Part shown: in pieces, positions 40,633 to 49,515 of the stretch
How positions within the stretch are numbered: the first letter of the stretch is position 1
How the letters are laid out: each line of letters begins with the position of its first letter
DNA from: CAVZQN01 sp963837395
GTDB taxonomy: Bacteria; Acidobacteriota; HRBIN11; JAKEFK01
Assembly: GCA_963837395.1 (NCBI GenBank)
Contig: CAWINI010000002.1
Coordinates: 434,001 to 498,000, forward strand
Reading direction: 5' to 3'
DNA: 64,000 nt
Program-made: the position numbers and the translations under genes
Notes under the pieces: model-generated
Database searches by the model: none
What the model was told of the DNA's origin: nothing
The model's input: only the letters and a program-made list of their open reading frames with translations

Positions 40633-43299
40633 TTACATGCTTGGACCAAAAATGATTCCGTTGACGAAAAGCTTATTTAAGCTTTCCCAGGAGGAACGAA
40701 AATTAGGATTTTCAGCAAACAAGATCACATGACCTTCCCCTAATGGTTCTTCAGTTAAATAAGCTTTCTTTTCTAATCTCTTTTTTGTGATGTCCCAGAA
40801 CAGCCCTGCCATTTTAAAACGATCAAGTTCAGCATAAACCGCTACAGGTTTCAGATTCGGCGGAGCAGAAAAGACATTGGATGAATTTACAAATACTGGA
40901 ATTTCATTTGATCCGTATCCGAATGTCAGAAAATGTTTAGTATAAAGAATTACGCGTGCAATCGAACCTAATACATAATCAGGTGACTCGGTCGCTTTCT
41001 TCTCTTTCTCATCTTTTTCAGAATCTTTTTCGGATTCTTTTTCTTCAACTGGTTCAACAGAATCCTTGATGTATTTTTTGATACGCTTCACACCAGTAAG
41101 TTCACCATTGTCACACAGAAATGCAGCTGCTCCCTGCAAAGCAATCAAGGTACCGCCGCTTTGCACCCAATTTTTGATTTTTTGAACTCCTGATTTTCCT
41201 AAGATCGTTTCATAACTACTGATTCCACCTTCATCAGGAAGAATGATGACGTTGTAATCTTTGAGATTGACATACTTGAAATAGAAACCCTGGACAGGTG
41301 TGAAGTCGAAATCGTATCTTTGATCGAAAAGATAATTGATTTCGCCGTACGAGTTCGTATCAGTTGGAATATTATTGATTATGAGTATTCGAGGTTTCAC
41401 CAAAAAATTCACATCACCGCTGCCAAGATCCGGACCTTGTTCAGTCCAGCCGGTTGATGTTGCTACAAATTCAGCGCCAGTTTTGTTTGCAACTTCCTCA
41501 AGAACTGCCTGAAGATTTTGAATATTGTCTTTTACTTTGATGATGAATGATCCCGCTCTAAAATTTCGCGAATTCAGAGTAATCGGTTTGGTTGTAAAAT
41601 AAATTCGTACATTCCGCTTTAATAATTCCAGCGCAGTTAATAGATCTTGATTTGAACGATAATCAAGAACATAAGCGTAGGTTGAAGTTGGAACAGGAAT
41701 GGAATTCGAAGGCGGACTTGTAATTTGCCTGGTTGCGGCATTGATGTCAGTGGATGACCAGTATGCATCAAGTCCAAATGCAAGCGGCATGGACCATGCA
41801 GTGATGTCATAAAATTCAGTTGGCTCATTTTCTGCGCGCCTTTTTGCTTCTGCTTCCAAAAAGCTTTTGTCAAAAGTAGATTCTTTTTCAAATGTGACTT
41901 GAATCAAACGCTTCAATGGTTGATCAAGTGAAATAATGTAATCGCCAGCCTGAAAATCTACTGTTTCCGTTTGATCACGGAAATAGCTATGGACAGTTGC
42001 TCGAAACGAAGATTGAACTTGATGAACTTCTATTCCATGCCACAACAAAATTTGCAATACACGATCAGTTTGAGCAGGATCTGATGAGCGCCGAATTATG
42101 TATTCTCGAACCGGTCCAGTTTTCCCTTCTTGAATTGCGGACGAACGAAAATCGTAGAAATCTTGTAATTTTTGCTGGCGATTCGATGATCCCAGCTTGC
42201 AAACCGCCAGCGATGATACAAAATGATGCCAGATCGCATCCTTATATAACACTGTTGTTTCATCCGATCGCTTAACCGTAAGACCGCGAACGCTACCTTG
42301 TTCAAATGTTCCTGATACCGCGCCATTGTATGTAGGCCAGCTATCGCCATAACCGGGATACCAAAAATCAAAACCTTCCTGGGTGTAATATTCAATTCCA
42401 TATTTATCGAATTCAGTGGAAACTGCTTTGCCGAGTTTTTGCCACCAATCGTGAGTCGACTTTGCCAGATTCGGGTTTTGTGGATTCGATGGCGGTGGAA
42501 AAAAATAAGTGCTGTTTTCACCCATTTCATGGGCATCAATATAAAACTGTGGTTGATAACGCTGATAGGCTTTCACACGTGCTCTCGTTTCTATTTGCGA
42601 TAATGTGGTCCAATCACGATTCATGTCAAAGAGATAATGATTTGTTCTACCGCTGGGCCAAACTTCATTATGTTCTGCAGCATTCGGATCTGAATTCGGA
42701 CGTTTACCGGACGTTGTATAGAAATAATTGATGAACCGTTCGCGTCCGTCTGGATTTTGCATCGGATCAACAACCAGAACACAATTTCGTAAGATTGATG
42801 TTGTTTCTTCATCACGATTTGCAAGGAAGTAATACAAAATGGCTAACGCAGCTTCAACTCCTGAATGTTCATTTCCATGAACGGAATAACTCAACCCAAC
42901 AAAAACAGGATTGGTTTCAATAATTTGTTTTGCGTCACTTGTAGAAATCAATCTTGGGTCTGCTAGTTTCAGGTTGGCCTGTCGCAGTTCTTCCAATCGT
43001 GCCATATTTTCAGCAGATGAAAGGATGACGTAATAAAGATTTCTACCTTCATATGTTTTTCCGATTGTTTCAACTTTGATTTGTGTCGAAGCCCTGGCTA
43101 AAGCATTCAGATACAATTCCAAATCTCTGTGACGCGTAATCTGTTCACCAAAGTCATAACCCAATACAGACTGAAGTGTGGGAATAGAAGGATCAAAGGA
43201 ATTCCCGGTTCGAGATAAAACTGGAGTTTCATCGCCTGCTGAGAGAGTTGAAAATGTTAGCAAGACAATTCCAATTATTTTGCAAAGTGGTATTCGCAT
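40633..43299 (-). CDS. M14 family zinc carboxypeptidase-like metallopeptidase
   Basis: An 888-residue exported protein. A signal peptide (KIIGIVLLTFSTLSA) is followed by the M14 domain (about 40-350) with the zinc ligands His141 and Glu144 in HGNEHSG and His257 in YIDAHEMG. NPDGRERF and FDMNRDWTTLSQIETRA are family hallmarks. The remaining 500 residues have a GATase1-like or flavodoxin-like domain (DFDFTPVQGFYFKY and NVIILPDEGGIS) with a Lys/Glu-rich insertion (EEKESEKDSEKDEKEKK). Large M14 proteins of this type are common in Acidobacteria and Bacteroidetes and probably trim peptides in the periplasm. The ATG lies two bases after the stop codon of the RNase Z-like gene, so it is translationally coupled. 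Confidence 0.9.
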   Translation of the reverse strand: MRIPLCKIIGIVLLTFSTLSAGDETPVLSRTGNSFDPSIPTLQSVLGYDFGEQITRHRDLELYLNALARASTQIKVETIGKTYEGRNLYYVILSSAENMARLEELRQANLKLADPRLISTSDAKQIIETNPVFVGLSYSVHGNEHSGVEAALAILYYFLANRDEETTSILRNCVLVVDPMQNPDGRERFINYFYTTSGKRPNSDPNAAEHNEVWPSGRTNHYLFDMNRDWTTLSQIETRARVKAYQRYQPQFYIDAHEMGENSTYFFPPPSNPQNPNLAKSTHDWWQKLGKAVSTEFDKYGIEYYTQEGFDFWYPGYGDSWPTYNGAVSGTFEQGSVRGLTVKRSDETTVLYKDAIWHHFVSSLAVCKLGSSNRQQKLQDFYDFRSSAIQEGKTGPVREYIIRRSSDPAQTDRVLQILLWHGIEVHQVQSSFRATVHSYFRDQTETVDFQAGDYIISLDQPLKRLIQVTFEKESTFDKSFLEAEAKRRAENEPTEFYDITAWSMPLAFGLDAYWSSTDINAATRQITSPPSNSIPVPTSTYAYVLDYRSNQDLLTALELLKRNVRIYFTTKPITLNSRNFRAGSFIIKVKDNIQNLQAVLEEVANKTGAEFVATSTGWTEQGPDLGSGDVNFLVKPRILIINNIPTDTNSYGEINYLFDQRYDFDFTPVQGFYFKYVNLKDYNVIILPDEGGISSYETILGKSGVQKIKNWVQSGGTLIALQGAAAFLCDNGELTGVKRIKKYIKDSVEPVEEKESEKDSEKDEKEKKATESPDYVLGSIARVILYTKHFLTFGYGSNEIPVFVNSSNVFSAPPNLKPVAVYAELDRFKMAGLFWDITKKRLEKKAYLTEEPLGEGHVILFAENPNFRSSWESLNKLFVNGIIFGPSM

Positions 43300-43301
43300 A
43301 A

Positions 43302-43691
43302 TTAGCGTGTTCCTATTACTGTCCTTGGGAAGATTTCTCTGGCCTCATGAAGAAATACATGTTCCAACCCGGCATACCTGCGTGAGAAATGAAAAAGATG
43401 AAGTGTTTTAACGCCTGCTTCGCGCGCGATTGATGCAGCTTGAATTGTAGTTAAGTGATGTGTTTTGACAGCACGGTCTTCATCTTGTTTTAGAAAAGAT
43501 GATTCACAAAAAAGATGATCGCTGCCCCGCGCTAAATCTATCATCCGCGGAATATTTTCGCCGTGATAAATAGCGTCGGTAATGTAAGTGATCGCATAAC
43601 CGGCGGAGTAATACAGTAATTGCTTACGAAGTTCTGCGACATCATAAACTTTTTCATCAATTTTCACTGAACCGCTTTCCTGTGATTTCAA
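43302..43691 (-). CDS. MBL-fold hydrolase (RNase Z-like), C-terminal part (after frameshift)
   Basis: A 129-residue segment that continues the MBL gene: IKELKSQESGSVKIDEKVYDV is in the other frame directly after the GPMD stop of the upstream part. It holds YITDAIYH with the metal-binding Asp, HLFCESSFL with Glu, THHLTTIQAASIAREAGVKTLHLFHFS and the final conserved His residues, a layout known from RNase Z. A TTG at 43691 could in principle reinitiate, but the segment alone cannot form the fold. One inserted base near 43702 explains the break. Confidence 0.78.
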   Translation of the reverse strand: MKSQESGSVKIDEKVYDVAELRKQLLYYSAGYAITYITDAIYHGENIPRMIDLARGSDHLFCESSFLKQDEDRAVKTHHLTTIQAASIAREAGVKTLHLFHFSRRYAGLEHVFLHEAREIFPRTVIGTR

Positions 43692-43695
43692 TTCT

Positions 43696-44259
43696 TTAAT
43701 CCATCGGTCCTGGAGGTAAGCCGCTTTTAATCAATGCTTCTTCATCAACTCTCCATTGATCCTGAGTGAACAATCGATATCCAAATGATGTAATGCTGAG
43801 ATGTTGAAGCGGTTGATGTCGGAACTCCCAAACTTTGCGTGGATCTAACTCTGGCCTTTTCGGCTGCACTGTTTCCAGTTCATATTTTTTTTGCGGCAAA
43901 AGTTGAAATGAGCGAAACGGATCCAGTTCCGTTACTCGAAACTGAAGGTAGACAGTTTCCGCAAGATTCCAAACATAACCATGAATTTTGTGAAAAACAT
44001 GTTGAGCTGTTCCTTGCGGGCCAATAATGTGAAGCGTATTCGTGCTGCCCAAATGAACTCGCATCCATGAATCGAAGCCGATGAAATGATCCAGATGAGT
44101 GTGCGATAAAAATAAGAATCGTGAGCGCAATAATCGGGCATGCCCCAGATGCTGATTTCCGACATCCATAAGAAAGGAATGCGGAAGATTCAACGGTTCG
44201 ACATACAGACAGGGATCGCCCGTTGCTCCTGCTCCCAATGCAAAAATCGCCCGTTCCAT
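43696..44259 (-). CDS. MBL-fold hydrolase (RNase Z-like), N-terminal part (frameshifted gene)
   Basis: A 187-residue N-terminal part of a metallo-beta-lactamase-fold hydrolase. It has SFLMDVG, the metal motif HTHLDH at residues 53-58 and HIIGPQGTAQ, which is the exosite-like arrangement of tRNase Z and related nucleases. It stops at 43696 after GLPPGPMD, whereas the next frame reads WIKELKSQE. The joined gene would be about 319 codons, close to tRNase Z length. The gene is followed by the M14 peptidase. Whether it processes tRNA is uncertain, because the Acidobacterial MBL paralogues are diverse. Confidence 0.8.
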   Translation of the reverse strand: MERAIFALGAGATGDPCLYVEPLNLPHSFLMDVGNQHLGHARLLRSRFLFLSHTHLDHFIGFDSWMRVHLGSTNTLHIIGPQGTAQHVFHKIHGYVWNLAETVYLQFRVTELDPFRSFQLLPQKKYELETVQPKRPELDPRKVWEFRHQPLQHLSITSFGYRLFTQDQWRVDEEALIKSGLPPGPMD

Positions 44260-44280
44260 GAAATTAGTAATTGTCCAATG

Positions 44281-44347
44281 TTTACGGATTACGCATTATG
44301 TTTTACGAATTCAACAAGAACGTAAAACGTGAAACGTAAAACGTAAA
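44281..44347. repeat. GTAAAACG / TTACGGATTACGCAT repeat cluster
   Basis: The sequence TTACGGATTACGCATTATG is followed by AACGTAAAACGTGAAACGT and further copies; same words as at 20911, 51825 and 57326. It fills the space between the MBL and SPFH genes. Confidence 0.7.
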
Positions 44348-44366
44348 GCTGGAGCGCAATGATGCG

Positions 44367-44984
44367 CTACTGTTTGGTAATATCGCCCAAACTCATGATT
44401 GTCTTGCCATCAGTGATGATCGTCTTAACACCAGGGGCAAGTTTTTGTACATACTCGTACTGAATTAGAGCCGGATTCTGTGCCAATACGATCGCTTTTA
44501 AACGAATTGATTCGGCTTCCCCTTGAGCTTCAATGATCTTTCGATCTTTTTCTTGACGCTCTTTTTCCAAAACATATTGCATCCTTTGAGAATCCTGTTG
44601 CGCGATCTGCTTCTGCTCGATCGCTTTTTCAAATTCAGGTGAAAAGCTGATATTCCTGATCAAGATTTCATCAAGAATCAAATAACTCATGTTAAATTTC
44701 CTTTTGAGATTTTCCTGCGTTTGATTCTGAATCTCGTTCCTTTTTTCTGTATACACCTCAGTTACCGGGTATCCTGATACAGCAAGCCTGATTTGATTGC
44801 GAATTTCCGGACGAACAACCTTGTTTATATAGTCAGGGCCAATCTCACGATGCAGATTCGTCACCCGAGTCGGATCAATATGATATCGGACCGACAAATC
44901 CATTCTTACCATCTGGCCATCTTTTGTTAGCGTTTCTATTGCATCGTCCCCTTTGCGCTCTCCTTCCGCATAGGTGGCCGACAT
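44367..44984 (-). CDS. SPFH/prohibitin family protein, main part (frameshifted gene)
   Basis: A 205-residue segment of a prohibitin/HflK-like SPFH protein: IETLTKDGQMVRMDLSVRYH, then IGPDYINKVVRPEIRNQIR, VTEVYTEKRNEIQ, and a long coiled coil (FEKAIEQKQIAQQDSQRMQYVLEKERQEKDR) with the conserved AQGEAESIRLKA. SPFH proteins assemble into membrane-ring scaffolds and often partner with FtsH or NfeD-like proteases. The ATG at 44984 is internal to the domain. The frame is open upstream to about 45050, where the N-terminal fragment joins. The complete gene would be 45193-44367, about 275 residues. Confidence 0.82.
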   Translation of the reverse strand: MSATYAEGERKGDDAIETLTKDGQMVRMDLSVRYHIDPTRVTNLHREIGPDYINKVVRPEIRNQIRLAVSGYPVTEVYTEKRNEIQNQTQENLKRKFNMSYLILDEILIRNISFSPEFEKAIEQKQIAQQDSQRMQYVLEKERQEKDRKIIEAQGEAESIRLKAIVLAQNPALIQYEYVQKLAPGVKTIITDGKTIMSLGDITKQ

Positions 44985-45037
44985 CGTATAGGTTTGAACG
45001 CGAGTGTCATATAAGATGGGCTTTTGAAGACCAGGAA

Positions 45038-45193
45038 TCAGGATATTGGCCCGGGATAACGTGCAGACAATCCTCCACTAACCTGATTGAAAATGACGGC
45101 CATTTCTCCCGCGTCAATAATCAAAATTGTGTTCGCGAGAACTACAATAATAAGCACAGCCAGGACGGCTAATATAATCAGTCTCGATTTCAT
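45038..45193 (-). CDS. SPFH/prohibitin family protein, N-terminal fragment
   Basis: A 51-codon fragment that begins with ATG after GGAGGAAGTA and encodes a membrane anchor (LIILAVLAVLIIVVLANTILII) followed by DAGEMAVIFNQVSGGLSARYPG, the classic prohibitin beginning. It then hits TGA at 45038. The next frame reads ANILIPGLQKPILYDTRVQTYTMSA, joining the main part. One missing G in the GGG/CC run at about 45048-45053 restores the gene. Confidence 0.75.
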   Translation of the reverse strand: MKSRLIILAVLAVLIIVVLANTILIIDAGEMAVIFNQVSGGLSARYPGPIS

Positions 45194-45355
45194 TACTTCC
45201 TCCAAGATGCCAATTGCCTCATTATTTCATTATTTTGAGCTCAGGGGTATGGGACTTCATCGCTGGGTTATATAATAAAAGCAAAGACCGTGATGCTTGC
45301 ATTTTCATCTCCGTACATAGATTTTGTTTTTAGACGCTTTTATTTCCGGGATTTT

Positions 45356-47371
45356 ATGTTTCGCCTGGCTTTTGTCTTACTGATTGTTTTCGCTAGCTAT
45401 GCTGCAGCCGCTGATACTAACTACGTTTCGATTATCGGCAAAGATGATAACGATACACTTCTTGAGCAAAAAGATTTAAAACTTGAAATCGAAGGAAAGG
45501 AAGTTCCGATCAAGGAATTCTTTTTTGTTGATACTTTACATCCAAAACAAAAAACTCTTTTTCATCCCGCAGGTAGAAGGCAACACGTAATATTGCTGGA
45601 TCTGGTTTTTTCTAAACCTGATGACATTGTAAAAGCGCGGGCATGGATGGAAGATCTTGCTTCTAAAGCAAGTCCATACGATTTATTTGCGCTTGCGGGG
45701 ATAACGCAAACAAATGGTCTCCGCTGGTTTTGTAATTTAACATCGGATCGAAATCAACTTCGTGCCGCATGGAATGCTATTGCAAAAGAAAAACCGGGTG
45801 GAGTTGTTCCGGGACCGGAAGGAAATTTCTATCCTGCAACATTTCAAGAGTCAACTCCGGTAAAACTTCTGGGTGAAGATACGTTTAGGAAGAATCTTGA
45901 TGGTGTTCTTGCAAAAACTTCCACTGACCAGGACAGGTATATTGTGCTTCAATGTTTGGTAGATGCTGCATATCTTCTGGCAACAGTTGAAGGCAGAAAA
46001 AATGTTTATTTAGTTTCGCCTGGTTTTGATAGCAAAGGATTGAGCATCAATTTGGATTTGAATAAAAGAAAACGTCCTTCTAATGCAGGCCAGAGTGCAG
46101 GCGGAAACGAAGTGAAAACTTTTGATGAGGTGACGAATGGATTTCGGAGTACTGAGGAATTAGAGCAGATGGCTACCAGCCGGCCGCGACCCAGACAGCA
46201 AGCCGGTGTTGAAGTATTGCCGGATTTATATTCCGGCGCTGATGCTCATATACATGTCCTTTCAGCGAGCACACAAAGAAATGGATTATTGGAAAACCTC
46301 ACATCTAAGACAGCGGGATTCTATCATCTCGGCAATTTCGATTCTGCACAAGTTCTAAATACGGACCGGTTTTACTATGTGGCTGGGTGGGAAGAAGTTG
46401 AAACTGAAAAGGCACTTTGCTCTGTTCATCTTTCCGCACATGATCGCAAGATTGAAGCATCAGAAAAATGGCTGGCTCCAAAGTACTTCGAAGAATATTC
46501 GAACGAAGAAAAACACGCCAAAATTTCAGAAGCAATTTTCAAGGATTATGGTAAACCGGAACCGAGCCAGCATTTCTGGGCAGATTTTTATTTTGAAGGC
46601 GGCCTGAATAAGATTCCGATGTTTACTCAAATATCTGGAGATTATTTACTAAAAATCAAAACTGATACCCGCAAGCTGGAAGTATACAATTTTGTGATCG
46701 ATTCCGATCAATCAATTGTTGATTTTCAATCCTCCGTTATCGAAATGGATCTCTCTAACAAGAAGTTGCGTGATCGAATCGAGAAATCCGGACTTAAAGT
46801 TTGGCACATACTATTAGGAAGCACCAAACCTATGCAGATACGATGGGTGATTCTTGATGGGCAGACAGGAGAAATTTTCACGCATTCTGAAGTTCTGGAT
46901 GTACAAGAAACTCAGATGACGATGAGTAATCCTTTTGTGCCGGCTACCGATTTGGAATGGGTTGTTTGGCCCAAACCAACAGACCAGATCAAACACAGAG
47001 GAATTCAAATTCAATATCCATATAATACTAAGGAAGGAATTTTTATTCCTGATCTCGCTCCGCAATTTAAAACAGCCGATAAGGATCACATTATTTATTT
47101 CAAACTTTATAATTTGCTGCCGGAAAGTACTAATCCACCGGTTCAATTTCATTTGATGGATGCAAAAGGCAATGCTTCTGCAGTTAGTGAATTTCAGCTT
47201 TTGCGAAAACCGGAGACGTTGGAACATCAAGGAATGGAACTTTTTTGGGTGGTCAAATCTTTGCCCAATGTTCAGCCAGGTGCATACCGTTTTCGTATAG
47301 ATATTCAGGAGCCGGCTGGTAAAGGCGGAATTACAGCGGAAACAAGCCAGCTTCAAGTTAGTGGTTCGTAA
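45356..47371 (+). CDS. VWFA-related domain protein A (exported)
   Basis: A 671-residue exported protein: a signal peptide (FRLAFVLLIVFASYAAAAD), then a VWFA-like half with GRRQHVILLDLVFSKPDDIVKA, DLFALAGI and EGRKNVYLVSPGFDSKG, a Gly/Arg-rich insertion, and a C-terminal sandwich (QIRWVILDGQTGEIF, WVVWPKPTDQIKHRGIQIQYPYN). The following gene is a close paralogue along its whole length (shared FADFTF/WADFYF, KVWHILLGS/KVWNQLLAT and GIQIQYPY/GVQLQYPY), so these arose by tandem duplication. Function unknown; secreted metal-ion-dependent adhesion is a guess. ATG 45356 starts right at the signal peptide; the 45290 start is upstream of a weak site only. Confidence 0.82.
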   Translation: MFRLAFVLLIVFASYAAAADTNYVSIIGKDDNDTLLEQKDLKLEIEGKEVPIKEFFFVDTLHPKQKTLFHPAGRRQHVILLDLVFSKPDDIVKARAWMEDLASKASPYDLFALAGITQTNGLRWFCNLTSDRNQLRAAWNAIAKEKPGGVVPGPEGNFYPATFQESTPVKLLGEDTFRKNLDGVLAKTSTDQDRYIVLQCLVDAAYLLATVEGRKNVYLVSPGFDSKGLSINLDLNKRKRPSNAGQSAGGNEVKTFDEVTNGFRSTEELEQMATSRPRPRQQAGVEVLPDLYSGADAHIHVLSASTQRNGLLENLTSKTAGFYHLGNFDSAQVLNTDRFYYVAGWEEVETEKALCSVHLSAHDRKIEASEKWLAPKYFEEYSNEEKHAKISEAIFKDYGKPEPSQHFWADFYFEGGLNKIPMFTQISGDYLLKIKTDTRKLEVYNFVIDSDQSIVDFQSSVIEMDLSNKKLRDRIEKSGLKVWHILLGSTKPMQIRWVILDGQTGEIFTHSEVLDVQETQMTMSNPFVPATDLEWVVWPKPTDQIKHRGIQIQYPYNTKEGIFIPDLAPQFKTADKDHIIYFKLYNLLPESTNPPVQFHLMDAKGNASAVSEFQLLRKPETLEHQGMELFWVVKSLPNVQPGAYRFRIDIQEPAGKGGITAETSQLQVSGS

Positions 47372-47380
47372 AAATACACC

Positions 47381-47430
47381 GGAGCGCGGGCGTTCCTGCC
47401 CGCGAAATGGCGGGCACGGAGGCCCGCCCT
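47381..47430. repeat. GC-rich repeat between paralogous VWFA genes
   Basis: GGAGCGCGGGC followed by an inverted pair (CCTGCCCGCGAAATGGCGGG and a nearby GGCCCGCCCTCC). GGAGCGCGGGC recurs at 62418-62428 between two sulfatase-like genes, and GAGCGCGGGC near 16637. Confidence 0.6.
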
Positions 47431-47456
47431 CCAGATTAATAGATATGGATACACGT

Positions 47457-49472
47457 ATGAAAAAGATTCTGTTCATCGTTTGTGCTTTGTTCGGACTGAG
47501 TCTGCTTGCGCAGGCCGATTCCATGTATATCGCGGTTGTCGATTCAGCATCGGCAAAAAAGGAAGACATTGCTGTCAAGCTGGATAAAAAAGATGTAGCA
47601 ATTTCTGATTTTCTAGCCGTTGATACTTCGAATCGCACTCCAGAAATTTTGTCGCATCCTGGCGGACGTCGCCAATACTTGCTTTTGTTCGATCTGCTGA
47701 ATAGCAAGCCTGAAAATATTGTGGAAGCGCGCAAGATCACATCTGTTTTTCTGGAAAAGTTAGGCCCGGATGATTTGGTCGCAGTGGCCGAAATTGGAAT
47801 GAAAACAGGAATGCGACTGTTGAGCGGATTTACTACAGATCGAAATAAGACCAATGCGGGCTTAAATGCAATTGGTCTCGAAAAAATTGACGGCGTTCTA
47901 CAGGGTCCCGATGGCAATCTGTATCCGTTACAATTTAGTGCCGAAGCCCAAACTGTTGCTTTAATTCCAGAAGATAAATTTCTTGCAAATGTGACTGCCG
48001 GAACTGCAGCGGATGATAAAAAGAAAATGGATCCTGGCTCGCTGTTTGTTACAACGTTTAGCGATCTGGCGTATTCGCTGGCCAGTGTGGATGGACGCAA
48101 AAATATAGTTTTGTTTAGTCCTGGTTTTGATGCTAAAGGTGCAAAGATTGAAGTTTCTGAAAAAAGTTTCTTTGAGAATTATGAAAGTGCGTCCATAACA
48201 GATGATACATACCTCGGCACTACTGAGGAAGAGCGTGCAAAGGAAGAACAAAAGCGCAAAGAAGAACGTGAAAAACCTGCTGCGGCACCGATGGTTCAAG
48301 TTGAAGGCATTCCCGAATTTGTAGCAGGTACATTTACATCCGTTCAAATGATCAGTCCTATTGGGCAGGAATTTGATTTCTTCAAAAAACTTACTGCTGC
48401 CAACCATGGACTCTATTTGCGTGAAGTAAAAGATCCAGCCGCCGCTGTAGATCAGATCCTGTCATCAGATTCGAAATTTCTGGTTATTGGCTTTGACGGA
48501 AAGACTGAAAAAGAATTCAAAAAAGCTCACGATCTTAAAATTGCCGTTGCCGGTCGCGATATACCTATCTCAGCTTGGGTCGCGCCTCATGCATATCCAC
48601 AATACAAACCGATTGAAAGACAGTTCCACGTTTCGCAAGCAACCTACAAAAATTATTTAGCTCCAACTGACGGTGAACGATTCTGGGCCGATTTTACATT
48701 TCAGCAAGGTCAAGCTCATGTTCCCGTGTTTGCACAATTGTCCGGAACGGAACTGATTAAAAAAGATATTCCGGAGTTGGCTCTGGAATTTTATAGCTTC
48801 TTAATTGATGAACATGGAACGATTGTAGATTTCGCTGCGATTCCAGTTCGAATGGATTTAAAAAACAAACAGCTTCGCGAACGTTTAACAGATGCTGGCC
48901 TGAAAGTTTGGAATCAATTGCTTGCCACTCAAGGTCCGGCTAAAGTTCGTTGCATACTGATAGATTCGGTTTTTGGTGATACTACTACTTACACCAGCGC
49001 GATGGAAATGCAAAGCGCGAATTTGACTACCACATACCCGTTCTTTCCATCAACAAATCTGAATTGGGTTATCTGGCCAAAACCATCCGATACCCAATCA
49101 AAGCGCGGAGTTCAACTCCAGTATCCATATTCAATGGGAGCGGACCAGATGTTCTTTCCGGATCTGACGCCGAGTTTGAAAAAAGCTGAATCAGGTCAGG
49201 TAATTTATTTCAAGATTTATAACAAACCTGCCGGTTCAAAAAATCCTCCAATTAAACTCCAACTTCTGGATCAAAGTGGTAAATCAACAGAGATCGAACA
49301 ATTTGCTTTATTGCAGAAACCAAAAGATTTGGAACAAGGCGGAATGGAGTTATTCTGGAAATTACAAGCGATTCCTGATGTTCCCCCTGGCACTTATCAA
49401 TTCAGGGTGAATATTAAAGATAGCGCCACAAACAAGGATGTAGTTCGCACAATTCCGATGCTGATACAATAG
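47457..49472 (+). CDS. VWFA-related domain protein B (exported, tandem paralogue)
   Basis: A 671-residue exported protein: a signal peptide (ILFIVCALFGLSLLAQA), VWFA-like region with GRRQYLLLFDLLNSKPENIVEA and DDLVAVAEI, DGRKNIVLFSPGFDAKG, a Lys/Glu-rich linker (KEEQKRKEEREKPAAAP), and the same C-terminal sandwich as its neighbour (WVIWPKPSDTQSKRGVQLQ). Duplication of the 45356 gene is evident. Start is either 47445 or 47457; neither has a Shine-Dalgarno, and the second begins at the signal peptide. A GC-rich repeat separates the two. Function unknown, likely periplasmic or cell-surface. Confidence 0.82.
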   Translation: MKKILFIVCALFGLSLLAQADSMYIAVVDSASAKKEDIAVKLDKKDVAISDFLAVDTSNRTPEILSHPGGRRQYLLLFDLLNSKPENIVEARKITSVFLEKLGPDDLVAVAEIGMKTGMRLLSGFTTDRNKTNAGLNAIGLEKIDGVLQGPDGNLYPLQFSAEAQTVALIPEDKFLANVTAGTAADDKKKMDPGSLFVTTFSDLAYSLASVDGRKNIVLFSPGFDAKGAKIEVSEKSFFENYESASITDDTYLGTTEEERAKEEQKRKEEREKPAAAPMVQVEGIPEFVAGTFTSVQMISPIGQEFDFFKKLTAANHGLYLREVKDPAAAVDQILSSDSKFLVIGFDGKTEKEFKKAHDLKIAVAGRDIPISAWVAPHAYPQYKPIERQFHVSQATYKNYLAPTDGERFWADFTFQQGQAHVPVFAQLSGTELIKKDIPELALEFYSFLIDEHGTIVDFAAIPVRMDLKNKQLRERLTDAGLKVWNQLLATQGPAKVRCILIDSVFGDTTTYTSAMEMQSANLTTTYPFFPSTNLNWVIWPKPSDTQSKRGVQLQYPYSMGADQMFFPDLTPSLKKAESGQVIYFKIYNKPAGSKNPPIKLQLLDQSGKSTEIEQFALLQKPKDLEQGGMELFWKLQAIPDVPPGTYQFRVNIKDSATNKDVVRTIPMLIQ

Positions 49473-49515
49473 AACTCTGAGTCTCAGTGGTCAAAAAATA
49501 CAAATGAGGAAGAAA

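Noticed and set aside
46814..48100. 428-codon open frame on the minus strand
   Set aside because: Opposite-strand shadow across two real VWFA genes; composition and lack of domains do not support it.
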